Positions 1-7,478 are shown, counted from the stretch's first letter. The stretch: DNA of 11,941 nucleotides from a bacterium (GCA_021820025.1 JAKAEF010000018.1:1-11941), one strand, 5' to 3'. The notes: a model not told the origin generated them from the letters alone. Numbers and translations are program-made.

Positions 1-1
1 T

Positions 2-1699
2 TTGGGTCCTGGAGAATTATTCCAACAAGAAGAAATTAAAGATTTAATTTCTTACTTACGAGTACTAGCAAATTACGATGACTCTGTTGCACTATATAGA
101 GTGCTTTGCATGGAAATTTTTGCAATTGATCCTGCTATTATTGCAACTCTTTTAAATACAGCAAAAAGAAGAAATGTTTCACTTTTTTCTTTGTTTTCTC
201 AATTAGATACCATTGCTATAAAACAAGATGATAAAGAAAAAGTAACAAACATTTTTGAAATAATTAAAAACCATTTAGCACTTGTTCCAAAAGAAGCAGC
301 TGGACAAATTCTATTTAATTTTATTAAAGAAACAGGAATTATTAAAAAAATAATGAATCCCACAACTCCTTTTGAAGAACAGCAGGCAATTAACATAACA
401 AAATTTTTTGAGAAAATTAAATCATATGAAGCATTACAGGAAAATTCTTCTGTTTTTTCTGTTTTGGACTGGATAGAACTTTCCATGCAAATGGGAGAAA
501 GTCCGCAAGCTGCAAATGCAGATGTAACCAATACCAATGCTGTCAATATTTTAACTATCCACTCTAGCAAAGGATTGGAATTCCCTATTGTATTTATGGT
601 AAACCTAGTTAAAGATAGATTTCCGTCAAGAGAAAGATCTGAGCAAATTCCTCTTCCTCCAGAAATTATAAAAGAAGTTTTACCAGCCGGTGATTATCAT
701 ACAGAAGAAGAGAGACGATTATTTTATGTAGGAATTACTCGTGCCAAAGATATATTATTTATGACGGCATCTAAATTTTATGGTCAGGGAAAAAGAGAAA
801 GAAAATTATCACCATTCGTTTTAGAAAGTTTAGGAATTGAAACAGTTGAAAAAATTAAAACGCAAAAACAAAAAGAATCACAACAACTATCTTTACTTGA
901 TTTATTCCCAGAAAATAAAACAGAAACCGCAACCCCAGGCGCACAGATTCTAGCAAAAAAACCTGTACTCGTTTCTTATTTATCTTATTCTCAAATTCAA
1001 ACTTTCGATGTTTGTCCGTTGCATTATAAATTAAAATATATTTTAAAAATTCCATCCTCCCCCAGTCCTGCAACTGCATTTGGACAAAGTGTGCATGCAG
1101 CATTGCGAGATTTTTATTTTAGAAAGAAAAATAATGTAGAAACTGACTTTAAAGATATAGAACAAATTGTTAAAAATACATGGATGTCTGAAGGATATTC
1201 AAGTATTGAAGAAGAAAGAAATGCATATAAAAAAGCAATTGATGTTGTTACAAAATATTTAACACAACATTTTAATCCAAATAATTTACCATTAGAACTA
1301 GAGTTACCATTCGAATTTTTTATAAATAGATTACGTGTTGGTGGAAGAATTGACAGAATAGATACAATACCGGACGGAACAATAGAAATTATCGATTACA
1401 AAACAGGGACAAATATTCCAGATGAAAAATCGTTACAAAAAAATCTGCAGTTAACAACCTATGCACTTGCAGCATTAAACATGAGAGAGCTACATAAAAA
1501 CCCAGAACACGTAAAACTATCTTTATATTACTTAGAAGCAGACAAAAAAATATCAACCACCAGAACAATGGAACAATTAGAAGCCGCAAAACAAGAGATA
1601 ACAGAAAAAGCGAAAGAAATTGCGGAGAGTGATTTTGCCTGTAGCAAGTCATTTTTATGCCGGAATTGTGAATATAGCATGCTCTGCAGCGCCTCATAA
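2..1699 (+). CDS. UvrD/PcrA-type helicase C-terminal part fused to a RecB-like Fe-S nuclease (5' partial)
   Basis: This is the 3' part of a superfamily 1 DNA helicase-nuclease; the frame is open at the window edge, so the Walker A half lies outside. Residues here are counted from base 2. Helicase motif V is TIHSSKGLEF (185-194) and motif VI is EEERRLFYVGITRAKD (235-250), both typical of UvrD/RecB/AddA motors. After a linker (about 285-330), a PD-(D/E)XK nuclease follows: H365 in the GQSVH motif, D451 in GRIDRID, D465 and K467 in IDYKTG, and a Q483-x3-Y487 motif. C338 together with C553, C556 and C562 at the extreme C-terminus matches the four-cysteine 4Fe-4S clasp of AddB, AdnAB and Cas4 nucleases. 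The likely role is processing double-strand DNA ends for RecA, which is encoded in this window. Whether it acts alone or with a partner subunit cannot be seen. It ends in TAA, just before the rnpB promoter. Confidence 0.9.
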   Translation: MGPGELFQQEEIKDLISYLRVLANYDDSVALYRVLCMEIFAIDPAIIATLLNTAKRRNVSLFSLFSQLDTIAIKQDDKEKVTNIFEIIKNHLALVPKEAAGQILFNFIKETGIIKKIMNPTTPFEEQQAINITKFFEKIKSYEALQENSSVFSVLDWIELSMQMGESPQAANADVTNTNAVNILTIHSSKGLEFPIVFMVNLVKDRFPSRERSEQIPLPPEIIKEVLPAGDYHTEEERRLFYVGITRAKDILFMTASKFYGQGKRERKLSPFVLESLGIETVEKIKTQKQKESQQLSLLDLFPENKTETATPGAQILAKKPVLVSYLSYSQIQTFDVCPLHYKLKYILKIPSSPSPATAFGQSVHAALRDFYFRKKNNVETDFKDIEQIVKNTWMSEGYSSIEEERNAYKKAIDVVTKYLTQHFNPNNLPLELELPFEFFINRLRVGGRIDRIDTIPDGTIEIIDYKTGTNIPDEKSLQKNLQLTTYALAALNMRELHKNPEHVKLSLYYLEADKKISTTRTMEQLEAAKQEITEKAKEIAESDFACSKSFLCRNCEYSMLCSAS

Positions 1700-1700
1700 T

Positions 1701-1730
1701 TTGGCTTCTAGACTCTAATTTTGGTAAAAT
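1701..1730 (+). promoter_or_regulatory. promoter of rnpB
   Basis: The -35 box TTGGCT (1701-1706) and -10 box TAAAAT (1725-1730) are separated by 18 bp, and TGG just upstream makes an extended -10. The predicted start, about 1737, coincides with the first base of the P1 helix of RNase P RNA. The promoter begins one base after the helicase stop codon, so rnpB does not depend on that operon. Confidence 0.65.
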
Positions 1731-1735
1731 AGGAG

Positions 1736-2050
1736 TATCCTAGGAAGAAGCTTCACTACCCTTTTGTAAAAAAGGGAGGAAAGTCCAGACAGGTGTAAAA
1801 TCGGGGATGGAACGTAAGTTCCGACTAGCAATAGCTGGTGTTGTAGTCTTTACCCACATATGAGGCTACAAACAGATGCTGAATTGACAGCATTTGAGAG
1901 CAACAGAGACGAGTGGGTGTGAAACGGGCAATCCTACCTGCTGCAACTTCCGACCGGTGCGTTTAAAGGTATTTTACCCTTGCACCAAGGTGCGAAGGCA
2001 TAGAGAGATTGTGATTAAAACAGAATCTGGCTTATTCACTTCCTAGGATA
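1736..2050 (+). ncRNA. rnpB: RNase P RNA (catalytic RNA of ribonuclease P)
   Basis: RNase P RNA removes the 5' leader from pre-tRNAs. The 5' end TATCCTAGGAAG (1736-1747) is the exact reverse complement of 2039-2050, giving a 12-bp P1 helix. The universal GAGGAAAGTCC-type core is at 1775-1786, and ACAGAATCTGGCTTA near 2020-2034 is the 3' core. CCAGA (1785-1789) pairs with TCTGG (2026-2030) as part of P4. Other visible elements are a P3 hairpin (CCCTTTT/AAAAGGG), a GGAAC-GTAA-GTTCC tetraloop hairpin, and the L15-like segment CGGGCAATCCTACC at about 1925-1938. At about 315 nt it is short for a type A RNA; the usual P12 and P13/P14 region appears strongly reduced. Its last 8 bases overlap the end of the convergent AI-2E gene, and a run of seven T (2051-2057) follows. 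Confidence 0.93.
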
Positions 2051-3083
2051 TTTTTTTGTTACTTACACGGTCTAAAGAAAACTCCAAAAGAAGTCTAATA
2101 ATTGCTGCAACCGGCACTGCTAAAATAAGTCCTAAAAGTCCTGCCAAATGCCCTCCTGCAATTACTGCAAAGAAAATAAAAAATGGTGGAAGTTTGGTAA
2201 TTTGCTCCATAATATGTGGGATTAATAAATAATCTTCCAATTGTCTAAATACAAAATACATTCCTGCAACAATTAACGCTGCCTGAATAGGAGAAAGTCC
2301 AAAATTTGCACCACCAGTTACCAGTACAACAATTGTTGCAACTGCTCCTGCTGTTAACGGGCCAATAACAGGCACTATTTCTGCAAATCCCGAAAAAATA
2401 GCAATAGTTAACGCAAATTTAACACCTATAATACTAAGCGCTATAAACTGAACTAAAGACATAATAAAAATTAATAAAACCTGTCCTCGTAAATAGCCAC
2501 TTAAAACTGCATTAATTTTGTTTAATAAAATATCTACATCTACTCTGTATTTATGTGGAACAAAAGCTAATAGTCTATTAACAAATGATTCACCATCTTT
2601 TAAGAAATAAAATCCAGAGAAAAGAAAAATAAAGAAACTAATAACTCTGGAAATTGTTTGATTTGCAACAAGAAAAGACGATGGAGACTGAATAATGGTT
2701 ACAAATTTAGATTTTTTTAAAGCAATTAATAAATCTAAAACGATTGGTTTTATCCAATCTGGTAATGTTTTTGCTTGTACTCGCGCACTTTCTAAAATAG
2801 TATTGGTTACTTTTGTAATATCTATAGATTCAAGAGCAATTCTTCGAGACAGCGCAACACTTAAAACAATAACAATGAGTAAAAGAATAGAATAAATAAG
2901 CGCTATACCAAAACCTCTGGGAAGTCTAGATTTTTTTGATATAAAATTAACAATTGGATTAAATAAATAAGCAAAAATTGCAGCTGCAACAAAAGGTGTT
3001 AAAATTGCCCTCTCAACATATAGAAAAAGAAGAATAATAATTCCTACAGCTATAAAGAACCATTTTTTTAAACTTATGTTCAT
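2043..3083 (-). CDS. AI-2E family transporter (PF01594-type membrane permease)
   Basis: A 346-residue polytopic membrane protein of the AI-2E/YdiK/PerM family, which act as exporters or ion antiporters; the substrate here is unknown. Hydrophobic segments lie at about 8-22, 27-46, 58-79, 146-161, and several from 200 to 335. Family hallmarks are visible: YFLKDGESF (159-167), the SGYLRGQ stretch (195-201), FAEIVPVIGPLTAG (233-246), QLEDYLLIP (281-289) and GLLGLILAVPVAA (315-327). Length is normal for the family. It is the last gene of the minus-strand run after the ABC exporter genes, 15 bp after the stop of the preceding permease. It also has its own extended -10 box in that gap and may be transcribed separately. 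Its final codons and TAG stop overlap the 3' end of rnpB on the other strand. The AI-2 signalling role in the family name should not be assumed. Confidence 0.9.
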   Translation of the reverse strand: MNISLKKWFFIAVGIIILLFLYVERAILTPFVAAAIFAYLFNPIVNFISKKSRLPRGFGIALIYSILLLIVIVLSVALSRRIALESIDITKVTNTILESARVQAKTLPDWIKPIVLDLLIALKKSKFVTIIQSPSSFLVANQTISRVISFFIFLFSGFYFLKDGESFVNRLLAFVPHKYRVDVDILLNKINAVLSGYLRGQVLLIFIMSLVQFIALSIIGVKFALTIAIFSGFAEIVPVIGPLTAGAVATIVVLVTGGANFGLSPIQAALIVAGMYFVFRQLEDYLLIPHIMEQITKLPPFFIFFAVIAGGHLAGLLGLILAVPVAAIIRLLLEFSLDRVSNKKIS

Positions 3084-3089
3084 ATGTTT

Positions 3090-3098
3090 ATTATACCA
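3090..3098 (-). promoter_or_regulatory. extended -10 promoter of the AI-2E gene, predicted leaderless
   Basis: On the minus strand the sequence reads TGGTATAAT, a consensus -10 with an extended TGn, starting directly after the TAG stop of the upstream permease. The -10 ends 7 bases before the ATG, so transcription would start at about the first base of the start codon. No good -35 is seen and no Shine-Dalgarno sequence could fit. Confidence 0.5.
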
Positions 3099-3881
3099 CT
3101 AACTGCTTGCACTGGTATAAAAACGAAGGGCATAGTTCCAAAACCATAAACTCAAAAGAAAAAGCACAATTCCAATACAAAAAGATAAAGCAATTATCCA
3201 CCAAGACAAAAGCCCTAATAATGCTTTAACGGGGAATGTCATCATAATGCCAACTGGGACAATAAAGGTAATTAGTCCACGAAGTGGCTCTTTATATATA
3301 TCTATTGGCATTCTTCCCATTTGTGTTAAATCTCTATAAAACATAATGGCATTATCTATTTCTGTTGTCAGTATCCCAAGACACAAAACGCCAATATGAA
3401 ATGCGAGTGCAATAAGCATGGAATTAACAAGCAATAAAAAATATATAATTATTCCTGCCACAGAAATATACCCAATGTAAAATGCTGCAAAAATTGTTGC
3501 AAAAACTAATAAAAGCAAAACTGGCACATCTAAGATATCACTTCCTCCAAATAATGCTCGGAAAAGAGGATTAATTGGTTTTACAATGTAGTTATCAAAA
3601 TATCCAGAAGTTATATTGTAATGAAATTCATAGACCTCACGAAGTAACAATTGCGCTAATGTATCTATAACATTAAAGGTTAAATAAAAAAATATCATCT
3701 GCCATAACGTATATCCTGCAATAACATTCGTTCTTGCAGCAATTAAAACAATTAACGAAACAAAAAAAGACAAACGAAGTAATTTCCCAATTAAAAATAA
3801 TATTGCGCCCATTCTAGAAGATAGTGCAATTTGCGTTCCTTTAATTGTTAATAACCACCAAACTTTAAAATACTTTCTCAT
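3099..3881 (-). CDS. ABC-2 type permease (COG3694/DUF990-like), second of a pair
   Basis: A 260-residue integral membrane protein with about six hydrophobic segments (roughly 24-48, 55-80, 118-136, 140-170, 203-225, 228-250). The motif NITSGYFDNYIVKPINPLFR (89-108) is the G-x-[FL]-x-x-[YL]-[IL]-x-[KR]-P signature of the ABC-2 permeases that pair with COG4586-type ATPases. The gene starts 3 bp after the stop of the other permease, and AAGGGAG lies 7 bases before its ATG as a moderate ribosome binding site inside the end of the upstream gene. Together the three genes encode one exporter: one ATPase and two different permeases forming a heterodimer. The substrate of this family is not established. 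The C-terminus is short and cytoplasmic. Confidence 0.85.
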   Translation of the reverse strand: MRKYFKVWWLLTIKGTQIALSSRMGAILFLIGKLLRLSFFVSLIVLIAARTNVIAGYTLWQMIFFYLTFNVIDTLAQLLLREVYEFHYNITSGYFDNYIVKPINPLFRALFGGSDILDVPVLLLLVFATIFAAFYIGYISVAGIIIYFLLLVNSMLIALAFHIGVLCLGILTTEIDNAIMFYRDLTQMGRMPIDIYKEPLRGLITFIVPVGIMMTFPVKALLGLLSWWIIALSFCIGIVLFLLSLWFWNYALRFYTSASS

Positions 3882-3884
3882 ATG

Positions 3885-4694
3885 TTATCTCCCTTGTGCT
3901 GTATATTGTTTTAATCCTTTTTTCCAGCCCCACTGTAAAATTTTGTAAAGAAGAACCAGCCAAGCAGCGCTTGCTAAAAACCCTAAAATTATTTCCAAAA
4001 TAGATAATTGTCCTAAATATAATTTAATTGGAAAATATAATAAATATGGAAATGGTAAAAGTTGAAAGAAAATAAAAAATTGTTTTGGCAAAATATCTAG
4101 AGGAAAAATACCGCCAGAAAAAAAAGCATAAACTGTAAAAAATATAAATCTAGGAGCCCACACTTCACTACTCCAAAAACCAATTAATCCTAATAAAAAA
4201 TTCATTAAAAAATATAATAAAATTGCCATAATTATGGCAACAATACTTAAAACAATAAACAATACATTTGCTTGTAAAAAAACGGGTGGTCGAAGAAATA
4301 AAATAATTAATGTTATTTCTATAACTGCAAAACAAATATTCATTGCTTTATCTCCTGCATCTCTTGCTAACCAATAAGCAAAATAATTAACAGGTTTTAA
4401 CAGATAATTTGATAAATCTCCTTTATTTATTTCTTCCCCAACTTCTCCAACCAAAGATGAGAAAACAATTGCACTAACAACTGCAGATGCTAAAACATAT
4501 GTCAGCATTGCACTTTGTGAATATCCTAAAACTGTTTTATTTGAGGGAATAACAGCAAGCCATAAAAAATATGTTGCTAACAGTTGCAGTACCATTCTGA
4601 ATCGCCACATTAATACGTTTATTCTGTATGTTAATGCATTATTCCAGGTATTTTTTGCTACCTGCAGATATGGTTTTACTGCTGACCAATTCAT
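3885..4694 (-). CDS. ABC-2 type permease (COG4587/DUF990-like), first of a pair
   Basis: A 269-residue membrane protein with about six hydrophobic segments (roughly 32-50, 61-82, 117-135, 142-172, 182-200, 232-252). It carries EINKGDLSNYLLKPVNYFAY (88-107), the same signature as its neighbour, and a positively charged C-terminal tail (WGWKKGLKQ). Start and stop fit an operon: its ATG overlaps the TGA of the ATPase gene by 4 bases (ATGA), which implies translational coupling, and the next permease follows after 3 bp. It likely forms the membrane channel as a heterodimer with the downstream permease. The two permeases align in the signature region but are otherwise diverged, suggesting an old duplication. 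Confidence 0.85.
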   Translation of the reverse strand: MNWSAVKPYLQVAKNTWNNALTYRINVLMWRFRMVLQLLATYFLWLAVIPSNKTVLGYSQSAMLTYVLASAVVSAIVFSSLVGEVGEEINKGDLSNYLLKPVNYFAYWLARDAGDKAMNICFAVIEITLIILFLRPPVFLQANVLFIVLSIVAIIMAILLYFLMNFLLGLIGFWSSEVWAPRFIFFTVYAFFSGGIFPLDILPKQFFIFFQLLPFPYLLYFPIKLYLGQLSILEIILGFLASAAWLVLLYKILQWGWKKGLKQYTAQGR

Positions 4695-5677
4695 ATTTTT
4701 GTTTTTTCTGAGGTAAATACGTCTCTAATAATATCTTCAACATCGGGGTCTTCTATTCTAATATCTGCAATTGGGACTTCCTTCATAATTTTTGAAAGAA
4801 TTTTATTTGCTTCCTCTTTTTTAATTTGCAAAACTAATTCTGGAAAAAAATATTTTTCAATTTCCCCAACTCCTTCTAATATTCGTGGATTTATTGCATC
4901 TTCCAAAACAATACTTACTCGTTTATAAGAAGCAAATTTTTTAACTAAATTAGAAAGTAATCCATCAAACAAAATCTTTCCATGATTAATAACAATAACA
5001 CGTTTACATAATTCTTCTACATCTCCCATATAATGACTTGTTAAAATGATTGTTGCTTTATACTTTCTGTTATATTCGCGAATAAAGTCTCGCAAGTTTT
5101 TTTGCATAACAACATCTAAACCAATTGTTGGTTCATCTAAAAATAATACTTTTGGATTGTGGATTAATGCGGCAATTAATTCCATTTTCATTCTTTGCCC
5201 TAACGATAATTTTTTAACTGGTGTTAACAAAAATTCTTTTACTTCTAATAACTTTGATAATTCCTCAATAACTTCATTAAATTGGGTGTCTGGAATTTGA
5301 TACATTTCTTTGTTTAATAAAAATGAATCCATAGCAGGTAAGTCCCACCACAATTGATTTTTTTGTCCCATGACAAGAGAAATAGTATTTAAAAATTTTG
5401 CTTTTCGCTCAAACGGAGTGTAGCCTAATACTTTTACCTGTCCGCTTGTTGGATACAAAAGACCAGAAAGGCATTTAAGTGTTGTTGTTTTGCCTGCTCC
5501 GTTAGGCCCAATAAACCCAATTAATTCCCCTTCTTCTATATTAAATGAAATATCTTTTACCGCTTCTACTGTTTCATATTTTCTTGAAACAAGCGATTTA
5601 AATGTGCCTAAAATACCAGGTTCCTTTTTATAGACACTGTAGGATTTTGATAAATGATTAACAGATATTACTTTCAT
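4691..5677 (-). CDS. ABC transporter ATP-binding protein (COG4586-like)
   Basis: The ATPase that powers the exporter formed with the two downstream permeases. All nucleotide-binding motifs are visible: Walker A GPNGAGKTT (57-65), Q-loop Q105, signature LSLGQ (157-161) in place of LSGGQ, Walker B VLFLDEP (177-183), D-loop GLD (186-188) and switch H215. The 328-residue length is longer than a minimal ABC ATPase (about 230-250). The extra C-terminal part (about 245-328) is a mixed alpha/beta region with no motif I can name. An N-terminal segment before Walker A (about 16-38, KKEPGILGTFKSLVSRKYE) matches the insert typical of the COG4586 group, which is related to polysaccharide and antibiotic exporters. 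It is the first gene of its operon, with a promoter just upstream and a predicted leader of only about 5 nt. Confidence 0.9.
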   Translation of the reverse strand: MKVISVNHLSKSYSVYKKEPGILGTFKSLVSRKYETVEAVKDISFNIEEGELIGFIGPNGAGKTTTLKCLSGLLYPTSGQVKVLGYTPFERKAKFLNTISLVMGQKNQLWWDLPAMDSFLLNKEMYQIPDTQFNEVIEELSKLLEVKEFLLTPVKKLSLGQRMKMELIAALIHNPKVLFLDEPTIGLDVVMQKNLRDFIREYNRKYKATIILTSHYMGDVEELCKRVIVINHGKILFDGLLSNLVKKFASYKRVSIVLEDAINPRILEGVGEIEKYFFPELVLQIKKEEANKILSKIMKEVPIADIRIEDPDVEDIIRDVFTSEKTKI

Positions 5678-5688
5678 AGGTTTTGTCT

Positions 5689-5716
5689 ATTATATGCTAA
5701 AAAGAAAACGCCGACA
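5689..5716 (-). promoter_or_regulatory. promoter of the ABC exporter operon
   Basis: A consensus -10 TATAAT (5689-5694) and a -35 TTGTCG (5711-5716) lie 16 bp apart on the minus strand. The start would fall about 5 bases before the ATG. The -35 box lies inside the loop of the terminator hairpin of the upstream HU gene, so the two signals share sequence. Confidence 0.55.
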
Positions 5717-5734
5717 ATTGTCCGCGTTTTCTTT
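5699..5734 (-). terminator. intrinsic terminator after the HU gene
   Basis: A perfect 12-bp stem (AAAAGAAAACGC pairing with GCGTTTTCTTTT) encloses a 12-base loop that is itself largely palindromic (GACAATTGTC, 5712-5721). On the minus strand the 3' arm runs into TTTTCTTTTT, the expected U-rich tract. It lies about 20 bp after the HU stop codon. The symmetry (A-rich on one side, T-rich on the other) could also stop traffic on the plus strand. Confidence 0.8.
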
Positions 5735-5755
5735 TGTGATGCGAAAGTAATTCCC

Positions 5756-6028
5756 TTAGCGAACTACTTTTTTTAATGTTTTACCTGGTGTAAATCCAGG
5801 AGCTTTTCGAGCTGCAATGGTAATTTTTGCACCAGTTTTTGGATTTCGTCCTGGTCTGGCTGCTCTCTTTCTTACAGAGAATGTACCAAAGCCTGTAATA
5901 ACAACTTTCTCTCCTCTTTTCAAAGAATCTCGGATAGAATTCAAGAAAGCTTGTACTGAATCTCGAGCTGCTTTATTTGTAAGATTTGCTTTTTTTGCAA
6001 CTACTTCAATAAGATCTTTTTTTGTCAT
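5756..6028 (-). CDS. hup: HU/IHF family histone-like DNA-binding protein
   Basis: A 90-residue nucleoid protein of the exact HU length. It begins MTKKDLIEVVAKKANL, has the core GFGTFSVRKRAARPGRNPKTG (46-66), and the intercalating proline of the beta-arm is P63 within RNPKTG. The C-terminus (APGFTPGKTLKKVV) is also canonical. It binds and bends DNA as a dimer, compacting the chromosome and assisting recombination and replication. It follows RNase Y on the same strand after 132 bp, has its own likely promoter, and is followed by an intrinsic terminator, so it is probably monocistronic. Unlike most neighbours it has a near-perfect Shine-Dalgarno sequence, fitting high-level expression. HU and IHF subunits cannot be fully separated by eye, but the sequence favours HU. 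Confidence 0.95.
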   Translation of the reverse strand: MTKKDLIEVVAKKANLTNKAARDSVQAFLNSIRDSLKRGEKVVITGFGTFSVRKRAARPGRNPKTGAKITIAARKAPGFTPGKTLKKVVR

Positions 6029-6035
6029 TTGTCAG

Positions 6036-6046
6036 TCACCTCCTTT
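6036..6046 (-). promoter_or_regulatory. strong Shine-Dalgarno sequence of the HU gene
   Basis: The minus strand reads AAAGGAGGTGA, fully complementary to the usual 16S rRNA 3' end, 7 bases before the ATG. It shows that this organism keeps a classical anti-SD, although most genes in this window lack a recognisable site. Confidence 0.85.
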
Positions 6047-6079
6047 TAGGCAGAAAAATATAATTTTTTAATTAGACTA

Positions 6080-6109
6080 ACAATACAACCTAAATGAATT
6101 GCCTGTCAA
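6080..6109 (-). promoter_or_regulatory. likely promoter of the HU gene
   Basis: A perfect -35 TTGACA (6104-6109) is followed after 18 bp by TATTGT (6080-6085), a 4/6 match to the -10. The start would be near 6073, giving a leader of about 45 nt that contains the strong ribosome binding site. The rest of the 6029-6160 gap has a weak hairpin (TATCGT/ACGATA, about 6130-6155) but no clear terminator for RNase Y. Confidence 0.5.
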
Positions 6110-6160
6110 TGGAACAAAAGCGATCAGACTATCGTAACAATCTATCAAACGATACGAAAA

Positions 6161-7405
6161 TTATGCGGCAAGAGATTCGCCTGCTACGGCGCGGAATTCT
6201 CGAATAACAGTTACTTTAACTTCTCCTGGAATTGCCAAAGATTTACTAATTTGTTCTCGTAATTGATTTGCTAAAATAACACATTGTGCATCATCTAACA
6301 TATCTGGAATTGCAATAACTCTGAGTTCTCGACCTGCTTCGAATGCATATGCATCTTGTACGCCTTCTTGTTTTTTGGCCATGTCTTCCATTTCTTTAAG
6401 TCTCTTTCCATAGTTTTCTATATCTTCATATCGAGCACCTGGTCTTGCTGCAGATACTGCATCGCCAATATGTACCAATACTGATTCAACAGATGAAAAT
6501 GGTTTATCTTCATGATGCTCTGCAACACAATTAATAACTGCTTCTGGGAAGTTATATTTTTTCAAAAGCTCTACACCTAATTTAACGTGACTTCCTTCTC
6601 CTTCTACAACTTTTCCAATATCATGAAAAAGTGCAGCAAGTCTAACAACATTCACATCTGCACCTATTTCACTGGCTAATGCTACTGCAACTTTAGTAAC
6701 TTCTAATGAATGAAGAATTAAACTTTGTCCATATGATGTTCTAAACTTAAATCGTCCTAAAACTTTTAACAAATCAACAGGAATATTAAATACGCCAACT
6801 TCTTGTGCTAATTTTTGTCCTTCATCAAGCATAATTTTATCTACTTCTGCTTGCGTTTGATTAACAATTTCTTCAATTCTAAATGGTTGGATTCTGGTAT
6901 CTTTTAAAAGTTTTTCCAAAGATCTTCTGGCAATTTCTCGTCGCACCTGATCAAAAGAAGAAATTCGAATAACGCCTTCTTCATCCAACATTACGTCTAC
7001 TCCTGTTGCGTTTTCAAAAGCTCGGATATTTCTTCCTTCTTTTCCTATAATTCTTCCCTTAACTTCTTCACTCTCAACTGGAATTACAGATACTGTATAT
7101 TCTGGAACATACTTTGTAGCACCATGTCTCATGGCATCTGCTAAAATTTGTTTTACTTTTTCATCTGCGGTTCTTTTTGCTTCTTCTTCTTGCTCTTTAA
7201 TAAGTCGAGCAACAATTGCGGCTTCTTGATGTTCTATCTCTTCAAGCAGAGTTTTCTTTGCTTCTTCCCGTGTCATACCGGTCACTTTTTCTAATTTTTC
7301 TACCAGTTTTTCTCGTTCTTTATCTAAGCTAGCTTTTTCTGCTTCTAATTTTTCTTGTTTTTCTAATAATTTTTGTTCTAAATCTAATACTGAAGTTTGT
7401 GTCAT
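6161..7405 (-). CDS. rny: Ribonuclease Y lacking the N-terminal membrane anchor
   Basis: An endoribonuclease that starts mRNA decay. In order: a coiled coil (about 5-95, rich in E, K and L), a KH RNA-binding domain with the GKEG loop (121-124, in GRIIGKEGRN), and an HD phosphohydrolase domain with H232, H261-D262, H297-H298 and D315 as likely metal ligands. The C-terminal domain (about 350-405) matches the family (AYAFEAGRELRVIA). Family members are usually about 520 residues with an N-terminal transmembrane helix; here there are 414 and no hydrophobic start. An in-frame TAA lies two codons before the ATG, so the protein cannot simply begin further upstream. It therefore looks soluble. A strong promoter lies in the end of recX, leaving a leader of about 90 nt. 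Adjacency to recA/recX resembles the recA-rny linkage of Firmicutes. Confidence 0.93.
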   Translation of the reverse strand: MTQTSVLDLEQKLLEKQEKLEAEKASLDKEREKLVEKLEKVTGMTREEAKKTLLEEIEHQEAAIVARLIKEQEEEAKRTADEKVKQILADAMRHGATKYVPEYTVSVIPVESEEVKGRIIGKEGRNIRAFENATGVDVMLDEEGVIRISSFDQVRREIARRSLEKLLKDTRIQPFRIEEIVNQTQAEVDKIMLDEGQKLAQEVGVFNIPVDLLKVLGRFKFRTSYGQSLILHSLEVTKVAVALASEIGADVNVVRLAALFHDIGKVVEGEGSHVKLGVELLKKYNFPEAVINCVAEHHEDKPFSSVESVLVHIGDAVSAARPGARYEDIENYGKRLKEMEDMAKKQEGVQDAYAFEAGRELRVIAIPDMLDDAQCVILANQLREQISKSLAIPGEVKVTVIREFRAVAGESLAA

Positions 7406-7433
7406 ATATTAATAAACGAGGAAAATTCCTATT

Positions 7434-7478
7434 TTAATAGGCTTTCTGAAGATCAAGTATAGAAACGAGCTTCTTCAT
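7434..7478 (-). CDS. possible 14-codon leader ORF upstream of rny
   Basis: Within the predicted rny leader, an ATG is preceded by AAGGA at 5 bases and opens a 14-codon frame (MKKLVSILDLQKAY) ending in TAA, 28 bases before the rny start. The stop codon lies in the CCTATT-TT-AATAGG inverted repeat (7428-7441), which overlaps a second one (AGGAA-AA-TTCCT, 7419-7430). It could be a translated leader peptide or a chance frame; nothing in the peptide is recognisable. Confidence 0.25.
   Translation of the reverse strand: MKKLVSILDLQKAY

Noticed and set aside
199..1697. Open frames on the minus strand opposite the helicase gene (199-570, 855-1103, 1389-1697).
   Set aside because: They lie within a gene with clear helicase and nuclease motifs and encode no recognisable domain.
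2695..2895. A plus-strand frame with ATG opposite the AI-2E gene.
   Set aside because: Shadow of the AI-2E coding sequence; no ribosome binding site and no conserved pattern.
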